Assembly: GCA_018340375.1 (NCBI GenBank)
Contig: JAFFJZ010000002.1
Location: forward strand, 63,110,001 to 63,174,000
Length of the DNA: 64,000 bases
From: Gonatopus flavifemur
Lineage: Eukaryota > Arthropoda > Insecta > Hymenoptera > Dryinidae
Reading direction: 5' to 3'
The notes under the pieces were generated by a model. The model was not told the DNA's origin. It ran no database searches and saw nothing but the letters and a program-made list of their open reading frames with translations. The position numbers and the translations under genes were made by a program. Positions 54,225 through 64,000 of this stretch are shown here, piece after piece; positions within the stretch are counted from its first letter, which is position 1; each line of letters starts with the position of its first letter.

Positions 54225-54374
54225 TTCGTACACGAAGAAAAATATTTTCCGACGCAGAATAGCAAATCTTCTTGCTAACCAGTGATGGATACGTTACCTG
54301 TTACCGTTACTCATTAAATATAAGAAATATATAATTTTTATACAAAATGTATATTATTATATATATTTTATATA

Positions 54375-55030
54375 CAGGGTGTTTCAAAACTCATCATTCT
54401 GATTTCTTTGGTATATTCTCCAGCCAAAATACAATAATTTCCCGTTTGAAAAAAATTTTTTGGAGACTTAGTTTTTAAGCTATGAACATTTTTAGATTTT
54501 TTGTCAAATCCAAATAACTCAACAGTATTGTGTTTTACTTTTTTGAGCCTAACACCATTATCCTATCATTCTTTGTTTCGGAGCTACAGCGATTTGAAAT
54601 TCAGAATTCAGCAACTTTATATCATTATAGCTCTGAAACAAAGAATGATGAGATGATTGAATTTTTTCCAGAGCTCTGGCGTTTTCCAACTCACAGAATG
54701 GCGTTAAGCTCAAGAAAGCAGGGACTGGAACGTTATTCACTTACGTTACTCATTATATATAAAATATATATAATAATATATATTGTAGACAAATTATATA
54801 TTTATTATATCGATTTTATATATAATGAGTAACGTGAGTGAATAACGTTCCAGTCCCTGAAAGAAAGTGAAACACAATGCTGTTGAGTTATTTGAATTTG
54901 ACAAAAAATCTATAAGTGCTCATAGCTCAAAAACTCAGCCTCCAAAAAATTTTTTTCCAACGGGAAATTATTGCATTTTGGTTCCAAAATGCAGCACAGA
55001 AATCCGAATGTCGAATTCTGAAAGACCCTG
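54375..55030. mobile_element. MITE with CAGGGTGTTTCAAAA ends and 165-bp arms
   Basis: CAGGGTGTTTCAAAACTCAT (54,375) and GAATTCTGAAAGACCCTG (ending 55,030) begin inverted arms of about 165 bp, including TAATTTCCCGTTTGAAAAAA against the complement of TTCCAACGGGAAATTA. A central palindrome pairs ATCATTCTTTGTTTCGGAGC with AGCTCTGAAACAAAGAATGA. The hAT-like MITE at 54,719 is inserted in it. Confidence 0.9.
54719..54859. mobile_element. hAT-like MITE, 141 bp, with 8-bp duplication
   Basis: CAGGGACTGGAACGTTATTC and its complement form the ends. CAAGAAAG (54,711-54,718) and AAAGAAAG (54,860-54,867) flank it, 7 of 8 identical. The middle is (TA)-rich. A partial similar end, CAGTGATGGATACGTTACC, lies at about 54,284. 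Confidence 0.85.
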
Positions 55031-55605
55031 AATTTTCTTTTGAAATAGTCAGAAAGAGTTCCACTTTAACGTATCACTGCGACATTTTTTTTTGGAGCAA
55101 TCCGATATTTATACAATTCAACAGAAACTCGATAAATTTTCAATAAAAAAACATCGATACTGCAAAATATCGCTTTTTAATCATGAAAATTCTCGAATTT
55201 TCAATAGTTAGGAGCTATATAAAGTTGTCCCAGTTTTCTTGAATCTTTTCTGCTATCCAATAACCAACTTTGATTTTGAGGAAGTTATTTATATTCACAA
55301 AAATTCTTGATCTTTGGGTGGATTATGTAATTTCTATCAGATTTTTATAGCATTTTTGTGCTTCTCCATCACAAGTATTAGTACTTCCATGTGGAGAAAT
55401 AGGCTTCGTCATGTAAAGCAGGAAAAACATTTCTTTTTGGATAAATAATGATTCACTCGTTCACCAAATCTTCTTTTTCAATTTTGATTCGAATTATCCT
55501 TTAATTCAGTTCAATATTGCGGAAATGCCGCAGTGATACGTTCAAGGGGAACCCTTTCTGAGTATTGTGAAATGAAATTCATCAGCAACGGAAGAAAATT
55601 GAGTT
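55031..55605. other. Non-coding AT-rich stretch
   Basis: No gene or clear element is seen. Confidence 0.4.
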
Positions 55606-55860
55606 GTAGGCTGATTTTTGTCCATGAATGCACCAACATTTCCCACTGCGTGCCATAGCAAACTGAATAGCTAAGGGAGCAACATGATCGACTAAAGCAG
55701 CAAAATTTTCAATATTATATACAGAATAGCAAAAATTTTTCGCTACCATAGTTAAAATATCACTAGCTAATAAGATTGATGTGATAGCAAATAGTTCGCT
55801 GCTCCAGTAAAAGGAACCCAACACAATCAGATTTCGCTGTAGCACTCGCTCACGCAAGGT
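55606..55860 (-). mobile_element. CAGCAAA/TTTGCTG dyad-array MITE, eroded copy
   Basis: GCAGCAAAATTTTCAATATTATATACAG-like sequence in the middle (AATATTATATACAGAATAGC) and GGAACCCAACACAATCAGAT, TTTCGCTGTAGCA at the right match the copy at 294-663. The left end is unclear. Confidence 0.65.
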
Positions 55861-57170
55861 TCATCAGTCACTGAGCCACGCGTCTTAATAGTCGCCCAAT
55901 AACACCTACTCCTATTAACCGCTCATCAAGTTTTGACTATTGGAAAAATTGGCTACCGTTTTGGCGACAAACAGTTTCCGCGCAAATCCGATATATCATT
56001 TCTAATATAATGTTTCATAAATTCACAGAATAACAACGTTGTATTTAACAATAACAGTGCTTACGTTCTTCCTCCGATAATAAATTCAGCAATACAATAT
56101 CTTTTCCACGTTGACAATCGAAGACCGCGAATCTTAAATGTATAAAAATAATAAATTCTCCACCGTGTCGACAGGGTCTCCCATTCACGATCTAATTTTT
56201 ACAATGCGAATAATGTTATTGTAACTAAGCCCTTATTTGAGAACTTTTGACTTCACGAATACCATCTGCCTTGGTTTCCGAGGGTCTTCTCTCATGTACC
56301 CTTGGGTACTTGTACACATACACCACATCCGATTGTATTTGTGTACGTATACGTAAGCATGCATAACAACTCAATATCATAGATTCACTCCACCCTGTTG
56401 CGTATTTGAATAAGAGACACAACATGTATGAATATAACTTGATACGTATAACAATGTAGAAAATATGCATCGCGTATTGTCTACAACACACCGGCCTTTT
56501 TTTTCATCATAATATAAATCTATCAAAATAAATGGATTCTTTAGAATACACACATCCGATTATCGATCAAAAATCGTTTGAAAAAATGTTCAACCCCCAT
56601 AGAAGTCATGTAAAATGGTGTGAGATTTAATGTTTCACTCGCCCCCCATTTTCTCGTTTTTCTTGATGTACGTACCCCACATTACGTCGTCATGCCCTTT
56701 TCGCCGGTCCTCGGGGAACGGTGCCCCGGGGAAGAACATCGTACTACGCGCGTATATATATAGGTATACACACATTGTATTCCAGTTACATATTTATCGT
56801 GTAACAAATAGGCGTTCGGTGTTATGATATCATAGAACCGCACCACGACAATGACAAACTGGTTCGCCGTTTATTGAGATGCACGTACGTACTCGTACAC
56901 GCATACGTTTACAGAAAAAGGACTTTATATTATGGAACAGACAGCTGTCGTGTCATCTTTTCCCTTCCTCCTTTTAACAAATGAAACATTTGTGGTAACA
57001 CGGTCAGTGATTGTGACAATAGTTTCGTAATAAACAACCTTATTATATATGTTACGGTGATGTTGATGGTGCAAACCGGTTCGATTTTTCATTCTTTTCG
57101 ATAGGCAGTTCTGAAATGATCACAATAACGAGATGTGTTGTTCTTACTTAGAAGAGCGGGATTGTAAAAA
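55861..57170. other. Single-copy DNA with G+C-rich patch
   Basis: CGGGGAACGGTGCCCCGGGG near 56,713 is strikingly G+C-rich for this window. No open frame of interest accompanies it. No gene is called. Confidence 0.35.
56753..56790 (+). promoter_or_regulatory. Candidate TATA plus initiator next to G+C-rich patch
   Basis: TATATATATA (56,753-56,762) and CCAGTT with the A at 56,784 are 31 bp apart, just downstream of the G+C-rich patch. The TATA may be only a short AT repeat. Confidence 0.2.
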
Positions 57171-57204
57171 ATAATTTTGCACGGAAAAAAATTTCCAACT
57201 GCAT

Positions 57205-57492
57205 CCCCTGTTGAAAAGATCTCATAAGTTCTAATGAATTCTAGTTATTTCTAGGACAGGAACCGCATGAAATCTAGTACTCACACTTGATTTTGTACGG
57301 ATTCATGAGACTTTGCAAATGGTTCTAATTGAATCTCATAGTTTTCATATAATTTTTGCATTCTTATATGAAATCATATAAAACACATAAGTTTTAGGAC
57401 AGAAACCGCATATAGACTGATAAAAACTTGTTAAAATTCATATAAACCAACAAGATTTATGTATGAGAATTTATAGGACTTTTTCAACAGGG
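57205..57492. mobile_element. MITE with CCCCTGTTGAAAA ends
   Basis: CCCCTGTTGAAAAGATCTCA and TTTTTCAACAGGG are inverted. AGGACAGGAACCGCATGAAA and AGGACAGAAACCGCATATAG are internal direct repeats. 288 bp. Confidence 0.75.
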
Positions 57493-57610
57493 TCAGCTAA
57501 ATTTAAGTTATTACAACTGAATGCCTTGGCACCCACAGGACAGCTTGAAACGATGGAATATTCAATCAATCGTGATTTTGATCATTATTCTAGAATATTA
57601 AAATGGACCG

Positions 57611-57918
57611 TTATGAAAAAACCCGATATCGGAATTTCATCATTAAATGATCAGCTGTATCAATACTATCCAAAATAAATCGTTTGGTTTCATTATCAGA
57701 CAAGTCCGATAAAAATATGAAATCTACGATAATTATCCGATACAAAACCGATCAGCTAGCCGATGATTTCCCGATATCGGGTTTACATTGGATAATCACC
57801 GTAGATCTCATATTTTTATCGGACTTGTCTGATAATGAAACCAAACGATAGATTTTGGATAGTATTGATACAGCTGATGATTTAACGATGGAATCCCGAT
57901 ATCGGGTTTTTTCATAAG
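57611..57918. mobile_element. Palindromic MITE with CCCGATATCGG words
   Basis: TTATGAAAAAACCCGATATC and GATATCGGGTTTTTTCATAA are exact inverted ends. The arms are over 110 bp (TCATTATCAGACAAGTCCGA against its complement). CCGATATCGG occurs in both ends and the centre. Confidence 0.92.
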
Positions 57919-58580
57919 GGGATTTATAATAATGGGATAAATAGCATTCCATGAATGAGAAACAGTATAATTGCATAAGTCCAAGTAATATTTATTATTA
58001 ATTAAATATCTTTTTGTGTCATTCCCTATAGACTCGTCAATTGATATGAATATGTATTGATATTCAACTACATGCGATTCAATATGTTTTTTAATTTCAA
58101 CAGATATTGATCTCAAGTTATTTACAATATTTCACTTTTTATATGGATACTCGACCCACAAGCCGGGTTATTACAGCTAATATCATAAAATCTCAATAAT
58201 TTAAATTAAATACGAAACCATATAACTTGAGATTTAAATCGGTTATCGGTTGAATATACAAATGTAAATGGATATAATTCAAAATTATACGTATCCTTGT
58301 TATGTAGTTTTGAAGGTTGACGAGATGTTTCCTTCCTTTGACTATTTGAGTAATAATACAATAAATTTCAATATTATACTTCATATAAAAGTTGTCTTCC
58401 TTCTTGGAAAATCGTTTGTAATAATGATATCAATTCAAGTATCCATACTGAGATTCCGATACCGTCCGGTCTCATTTTCTTTTCGCAATCTTATTCTGCT
58501 GTCCCTTCCCAAAGGTCTAATGCCCACCTTCGCTTTTCTTACTTCACCTACCTATCTACGTTACAAGCTAATTTTTCAAC
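57919..58580. other. Non-coding stretch
   Basis: No gene or defined repeat is visible. Confidence 0.4.
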
Positions 58581-58870
58581 AATATAAGCCAAAATATCGC
58601 TACAGCCGCTAAAATTTAGCCGTAGGAATTAAAACACGGTTGTCCACCTCGCAGCTAATAACTTTTTTCTGTGTGAAATTGTAAAATTCCTTTCATGGGT
58701 GGGGAATGCTTCACCACGATTTGGTGAACTTTTTCTTCATTTGCAGAGAAATCCAATACCCGAAAAGAGAGAGAGAGACAAATCCATTATTTTTTTTTCA
58801 ATGAAAAAACAATCCTCGTAGAATCAGAGCACGAATTTACCACCGATGTGGAGAAAAACTTCCCTTCGTA
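58580..58870. mobile_element. AGCTG relic plus reversed GGAAAAA-family arm
   Basis: CTACAGCCGCTAAAATTTAG and CGCAGCTAATAACTTTTTTC (58,580-58,676) are relics of the AGCTG family. From 58,690, TTTCATGGGTGGGGAATGC, CCACGATTTGGTGAAC and GATGTGGAGAAAAACTTCCC match 37,590-37,840 in the same reversed direction. Confidence 0.55.
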
Positions 58871-59990
58871 CATCGTTTCATATAGCACTGCATTTATTCA
58901 CAGTAAGAATATTTATTGTTTTTTTGATAACTATCAAACGGAATTATTCTCAACGAGACGAAAATATCGAAACAAAATCAGTAAGATTCTATGTCCGACT
59001 TTTGGTAAATTAATTTTCTTAATCTTTCCTTATATATTGATAATTTCTCATTTCTTATCGATGGAATTTAACAAAGAACCACGAAATCGTATCAAGGATT
59101 CAGAACCAGGAGTTTTTCTTCTTTCTTAAATACAAATATGAATTTTTTGTTCAGCGTTGAAAAGAGAGAAAAGAAAAAGCACGGTATATCCACGGTAGCG
59201 CGAATGACGGAATCATTCCTTTTCATAAGAACCACATGAAACCGCAGAGTGGTCGTTTATAGAAGAACTACAGGGATGTATCTTTAGAGAATCTATGTTG
59301 GAAAATTTCGAGGGAGAATCATTGGATCTCCAAAAGAAGAGTTTTATTCACCTTGAGAAGAGGTTATTTCTCTTGTCGCGCAGCGTGATCTTTTCATCGG
59401 ATTCAGACGAGTATACAATACTTGAAGAAAGGTGGTAGCATTATTGGTAGTCGACGTGGTAAGATGTTGGAAAAAAGAAAGGATTTCTCTTTTGAGAATT
59501 CTTCGCCGTGTATAACACTTTTCTTTCCCTTTTATATATCGGTAAGAGTATGAAATAATCCTTATATAACCTTTTATATCAAATCGTATCGTATTGATGT
59601 GATGTTATGACAAAAAAGAGGTTGTCTTTAGAAAGGGATTTTTAACGCCCGCCGGTGTAGAATACTTCAAATTATATGCTTTTTTCTCAAGTAACATACT
59701 AAGGCACTTAGAGAAATAGGGACACTATAGTTTGTAATTCCAGTTGAATAAACTGCGCTAGAAGTTCATTCTCTGGACCTGGTTGGGTTAACATCAATCC
59801 TGCTCGGGTGGATTTATCGATCTCAGATTGGCTTGAATGATCGACATCTGGGGTAACCGAACTATCGACTCTCAGATTTGCAATGTTTTCACCAATCCTA
59901 GTACACGAGATGACGACACGAAGGAAAACAACGTTTCAAAAATTACTGTATTTCTACTAGGGCTTTCAATACCGTACCAGGTGTAGAAGT
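58871..59990. other. Single-copy non-coding DNA
   Basis: ATTTCTACTAGGGC (59,950) is an isolated CCC-GTAGAAAT terminus. No gene is recognised. Confidence 0.35.
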
Positions 59991-60554
59991 ACACAGAAAA
60001 AATTAGCGATCCAAATTGTCGTTGACTAGTATGTCAGTTTGGGATGGAGCACAAATTTGAGAAGAATTCGTACACTTGGTTTCAATAAATCGTTGACTCT
60101 TTTCATTCTTTTGACGATCATAATAAAAAGTGAATTCCATTGGTGAAACACTGGACGAAGACAACGAATTATTAAAATTCAATGTACGACTTCTCCTTGA
60201 ATTTGTGCTCTGTCCAAAAGTCAAAGACCGGGTTTATTAATATTTAGAAAAATGACTGTCAATTTAGGGAAAACGAGGATCACTGAAAAATATTCGTAGT
60301 GAGTCTACTAAAAATTCATAGTCGATGTATCAACAATTGATAGTTCCACTGTGAAAAATATCAATGAAACTATCAACTGTCAATATTTTGACTACAAATT
60401 TTTGGTAGACTCACTACGAATATTTTTCAGCGATCCTCTTTTCCCCTAAATTGACAATCATTTTTCTAAACGTTGATAAATTCTTTCTAAATATTAATAG
60501 ACCCGGTCTTTCCGTGTAGTCAACGAGAATTTGGATCACTAATTTTTTCCGTGT
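59991..60554. mobile_element. Palindromic MITE, GTTGACTA-end family, copy 2
   Basis: ACACAGAAAAAATTAGCGAT at the left and ATCACTAATTTTTTCCGTGT at the right are inverted. GATCCAAATTGTCGTTGACT has its partner GTAGTCAACGAGAATTTGGA. The left half matches 1-230 (TTCGTACACTTGG, AAATCGTTGACTC). A second palindrome (60,224-60,510) is nested in it. Confidence 0.9.
60224..60510. mobile_element. Nested palindrome with AAAGACCGGG ends
   Basis: AAAGACCGGGTTTATTAATA and the reverse complement of the right end (AAAGACCGGGTCTATTAATA) differ at one base. The arms continue with GACTGTCAATTTAGGGAAAA and TATTCGTAGTGAGTCTAC and their complements. 287 bp. Confidence 0.9.
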
Positions 60555-60712
60555 ATAAAACCGGAATTTCCCTATAAATGGCACTAGCCATCAGTTTAGG
60601 GACCCTAAGACCACTTCTTCAGCACCATCATCTCCCCCTAACAGCTGATGAACATTTTCAACACAAAACAATAGAAGTTCTATACACCCGTAATTGTTTT
60701 ATACCCTTAAAA

Positions 60713-61234
60713 ATGTCGAGTTTTGTGCCTACAAACTACGATCTGGGAACGGCATTGATTTTTTGTTATCATTCGAGGAAAACTGTTTGCAAAATCACAT
60801 CGAATGCTTGTCGAAGCTTATATACGATGAATATGCCCTTGGTAAAACACAGTGTTACGAGTAGTTCAGAAAATTTAAAAGTGGTAATTTCACGTGAGAA
60901 ACGAAGAGCGTGGAAGACCACCGAAAAAGTTCGCAGACGACGATTTACGAGCCTTATTGGATGAAGATGATACTCAAACTGAACAAGAACTCGCGGATCA
61001 ACTGAATGTGACGCAGAAAGCCGTCTCCATTCGTTTGAAAGCCATGGAAAAGATTCGGAAAGTGAGAAAATGGGTTCCGCATGAACTGAATGAAAGACAG
61101 CAAGAAAATCAAAAAACCACTTGTGAAATGCTGTTCGACAGATACAGAAGGAAGTCATTTCTCCATCGAATTGTGACAGGTGATGAAGAATGGATATATA
61201 TCGAGAATCCTGAGTGTCGGAGATCATGAGTGAA
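60713..61234 (+). pseudogene. Mariner (mauritiana/Mos1-like) transposase, N-terminal half
   Basis: The ATG at 60,713 gives MSSFVPTNYDLGTALIFCYH, the usual N terminus of the Mos1 group. Frameshifts around 60,785-60,890 scramble the helix-turn-helix linker. From 60,894 the frame is restored: RNEERGRPPKKF, then LLDEDDTQTEQELADQLNVT, the linker WVPHELNERQ, and TGDEEW with the first catalytic Asp intact. A TGA falls at 61,227-61,229 and homology ends at about 61,234, where the CCCGAGC element begins. About the last 160 residues, including the other two Asp, are absent and do not resume after that element. No terminal repeat was found on the left. Confidence 0.9.
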
Positions 61235-62277
61235 CCCGAGCGGAAATTTGTTACGGCTACATTGCGGTCCTCGTCCTGTTTGCCAAATTATAAATACGGT
61301 CCTAGTCAGGATTGCCGGATCCGGCTCCTATACAAAATGTAACGTCTGAACAGGTACGGTCCAAATATGACGGGCTGTTCCAGATCCTTATCTGAAAAAT
61401 GTATGGCACAGATTAGGTTACCAAATCCGGCCCATATTAGACTATCGAATTCGGCCTTTTTCTCCAAAATTCCATGCGCTACGTGCATATCAGCTGGTTG
61501 TAGTACGCATCTAATGACTTTTCCCATGGCAATTTTGACTCAACGAACGATTTTTCGAAGATTCATCATCGAACACATTCTAGGGCGATTTTCTTTCTGG
61601 CAGTTTTTCATCAAAGGTTCTAATTACCAAATTATGAAAAATGGAATTTCGTTTGCGAACGTAAACATCTTGGAACATATTGTATTGTAATCTCTTCTTA
61701 AAACTCATATTTTTTGAGTTGTGGCTATTGAAACATGGATAACTATGAATGATTGAAATAGTTGAATTTTTAAAAGTCCTCAACTTGAAAAAAAGAGGGC
61801 CTAAGAAGCTGTTGGAAATATGAATAAGAAAATGCTTTAGGGAACAATAGCTCAAAAACTGAGCCCTGCATAAAATTGTTTTGGAGGAAAATCTTCTTGA
61901 AATTCACCCAATAATTGATTTTGATCAGAATAGAACCTCATTTGCAAATAAAATCAAGAACATCTGATCCAAACAGAGATAGTTGAAATACAACATTGTG
62001 ATAACGCCAAGCGTGGAATTTAATATGCCTGAAATCAGAATACCGATGTCAAATCTGAGATGATAGAATCGTAATAGGGTCCACACTAGAAAATCTCATC
62101 AGGCCGGATTTGATGAAAAACGGTATGTTACATCACGAGAGTCTTACAGCAATACACATTTGGGCCTAACGTGCTCCATTAGGACTCTGTGTGGATTCGA
62201 TGATAATGTATACCGTGATACAGCCTGATTCGGACCGCATCAGTATTACGGCTAGCCGTAACAGATTTCTGCTCGGG
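61235..62277. mobile_element. 1.0-kb element with CCCGAGC-GAAAT ends
   Basis: CCCGAGCGGAAATTTGTTAC at the left and GTAACAGATTTCTGCTCGGG at the right are inverted. Inside are CCGGATCCGG, CAAATCCGGCCCATATTAG and CGTAACGT-type words. The end is a variant of the CCC-GTAGAAATT terminus. It lies directly against the broken end of the mariner. Confidence 0.8.
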
Positions 62278-62799
62278 TACCGGGATCTCGGTGTTTATGG
62301 AAACGTCATGGAAATTTGGATTCACACGCGCTTTTGAACTGTGTGTATGACATGGTGTCAATAATATAAACACTCCCGAGTAAAAACGTCTATGATTTGA
62401 CTGTCTAATTCCATCCAATTGAATACTTGTTTCCTCAGCTTTTTTGTCATGAAAAGAAAAGACTTGTGCCTAATAGAGCATTTGAGTGCTATTTGATTTT
62501 ATTTTACGTTATAAAAAGTAACTCAAAACTACCCTCCCAATACCAGGTACTGATACCAGCATTGAAAACTTCCGGTGTTTCAGAGCTTTAATTTCTGCTA
62601 GCAGGATGAGTGAAAATATCATTGATATTATTAGACAGTGGTATTTTTTCTCACCTGCTAATTTAGTAGATATTTAGTAATTTTCCTACGCGCCCGAAAA
62701 TGGATCAGCTGTGGTAGATATTTATTTTTTTACCTCATTTTTTTCTCTGTTGTAGGTAAAATAATTGATGCATTTGCGACCAAACTGAGGATTTTGTTG
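62278..62799. other. Non-coding stretch
   Basis: No gene is visible. ACCAGGTACTGATACCAGCA (62,542) is a short word array of the TACTGG type. Confidence 0.35.
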
Positions 62800-62975
62800 T
62801 TATTATTTGAATAGGCAAATAATTTAGCTGTGAAATTTTAGCCGTGGGGACTACATTTCTTACTGTTATCGCTGAGTGAGTAGGATGAAAACTAAAAAAT
62901 CACTCCCATGGCTATTTTAGCTATCCAAATAAGGACGGATTATTTTTTCGCGGGCAACATTTTTCTTCTCCGTGT
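62800..62975. mobile_element. AGCTG-dyad MITE relic
   Basis: TAGGCAAATAATTTAGCTGT, GCCGTGGGGACTACATTTCT and GCTGAGTGAGTAGGATG match 41,135-41,250 in order. CTTCTCCGTGTCGG (about 62,967) supplies a right terminus. Confidence 0.65.
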
Positions 62976-63444
62976 CGGCAAATGGTCTCAAAAAAGGGAG
63001 TTTGTTGTTTGATTTCGGATTATTATTGGCTAGTCTTATAGTTGTCTTTTTTTTCTTCACCGTGAGCATCTCAAAATGTATCTTAGAAACCTTTGTGCGC
63101 AGAGTCTCAATTCGAGGAAATATTTCTTCAATCCAGTATAAAAAAAAAACCTATACATAATTTTGGATATAAACTATATTAAATTATGTATAAATTATAT
63201 ATAATGCTGAAAATGGTTAAACGTGGGGTAGAGTAAATGGTACGACCCAAACAGCCTAACGTATCACTGGACGCTTATGAAGTGTTTATAAAGCGTAAGA
63301 ATGGTTTACTGAACGTTCAAAAAACGTTGCAGAGACGCATTTTTGCTGTTAGTAGAAGAACCATCAATTGAAAGACATTCATCAATTCTCAACGTTACTT
63401 CCACGGACTGGCACGAAGAAAGATTGTATTGTTAACGTTTGGAT
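62976..63444. other. Non-coding stretch
   Basis: ATTATGTATAAATTATATATAATG (63,184 onward, an AT dyad) recurs near 63,614 and 63,830. No gene. Confidence 0.35.
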
Positions 63445-63610
63445 AGTTAAAAATGACTCTATCATAATTTTTTTCAGTTATAGCAACAAAAAATTATTGC
63501 TATGGTAGTCAAAATTCAACTATTACAGCATTATTTTTTTGGTTATCAAAATATCGGATACACAAAGTAACTGCCACAGCTGATTCTTAGCTATCATACT
63601 CAAGTGGGAG
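63445..63610. mobile_element. AGCTG-dyad MITE relic
   Basis: GTTATAGCAACAAAAAATTA, TTGCTATGGTAGTCAAAATT and CTGCCACAGCTGATTCTTAG resemble 35,450-35,590. The ends are eroded. Confidence 0.55.
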
Positions 63611-63953
63611 AATGTTCAAAATTATATATAATTTATTAAGGAGGAAACTCTTTGGTTGTTGTAACTGAGAACGATATGAATTAGAAAATTTAACTTGCCT
63701 GAACTGAAATATTCTTTGTTATATATTTAATTATATATTTAATTGAAGCAACCACATTTTTAGTTGAGCTTGTATTTCACTGAAATTTTTACTGACGACA
63801 ACTAGATCATGCTTTTCAGTGATATGGAATTATGTATAAATTATATATAAATTTCATTGATTTAAAAAAAGTCCATTGGAGCACTGAGTTATTTTTCCCG
63901 TGAGTGAAGTTATTTTTACATCCGTACGAACAAATGTGAAAACTTGACATACA

Positions 63954-64000
63954 CTGTTAAAAATTTCTGTATTAATTATAATGGTTTTTATTGGAAGTTT
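63954..64000. mobile_element. MITE with ACTGTTAAAAATTTC end, copy 3 (runs off window)
   Basis: ACACTGTTAAAAATTTCTGT matches the left end of the copies at 28,127 and 50,716. Only 47 bases are inside the window. Confidence 0.7.

Noticed and set aside
60769..61227. 152-codon open frame on the minus strand
   Set aside because: It is antisense to the mariner transposase remnant that is clearly coding-derived on the plus strand.
1..64000. Integrated viral genes (for example polydnavirus- or nudivirus-like)
   Set aside because: No capsid, polymerase or other viral motif was recognised in any frame.

Overview
This window is AT-rich eukaryotic DNA with no intact host protein-coding gene that I can recognise. 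It is most likely from an insect. The clues are mariner transposases of the irritans (Himar1-like) and mauritiana (Mos1-like) subfamilies, an arthropod-style non-LTR reverse transcriptase remnant, and a very dense population of short non-autonomous inverted-repeat elements (MITEs). Species and order cannot be fixed from the sequence. The long reading frames that exist are transposase or reverse-transcriptase remnants, antisense shadows, or chance frames inside palindromes.

Layout. 1-5,405: nested MITEs ending in a mariner C-terminal half. 5,406-12,900: the least repetitive stretch, holding weak core-promoter candidates and one possible first exon. 12,930-17,810: nested MITEs and a palindromic repeat. 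17,837-19,088: a nearly full-length but dead Himar1-like mariner with TA target duplication. 21,214-27,334: composite of nested palindromic elements ending in a perfect 40-bp hairpin. 27,335-30,550: mostly single-copy, with a further promoter candidate. 30,551-35,220: hAT-like MITE built on a 40-bp minisatellite, a 703-bp near-perfect palindrome and a 1.9-kb foldback element with a second hAT-like MITE and a tRNA-like sequence inside. 35,400-42,135: further MITEs, 157-bp and 286-bp tandem duplications, a second tRNA-like sequence and a reverse-transcriptase relic on the minus strand. 42,230-46,755: mostly single-copy. 46,758-55,860: repeats including an AGATCT array and a Harbinger-like insertion datable by an empty-site comparison. 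55,861-57,170: single-copy, with a TATA-like site. 57,205-62,277: MITEs and a mariner N-terminal half. 62,278-64,000: degraded MITE pieces; the last repeat runs off the edge.

The most unusual pattern is architectural. Several unrelated-looking MITE families are built internally from one short palindromic word, repeated at a spacing close to one or two turns of the double helix: AGATCT every 10 bp, GAATTC every 11 bp, TTCGAA/GAACGTTC every 11 bp, an AATCAGTGGA/ATTCCACTGAT alternation every 11 bp, and CAGCAAA-N3-TTTGCTG every 20 bp. Two terminal sequences recur over interiors that otherwise do not match: CAC(G/T)GAGAAAAA and CCC-N2-3-GTAGAAATT. The window therefore reads as an intergenic or long-intron region colonised in layers by few end types carrying many self-palindromic interiors.
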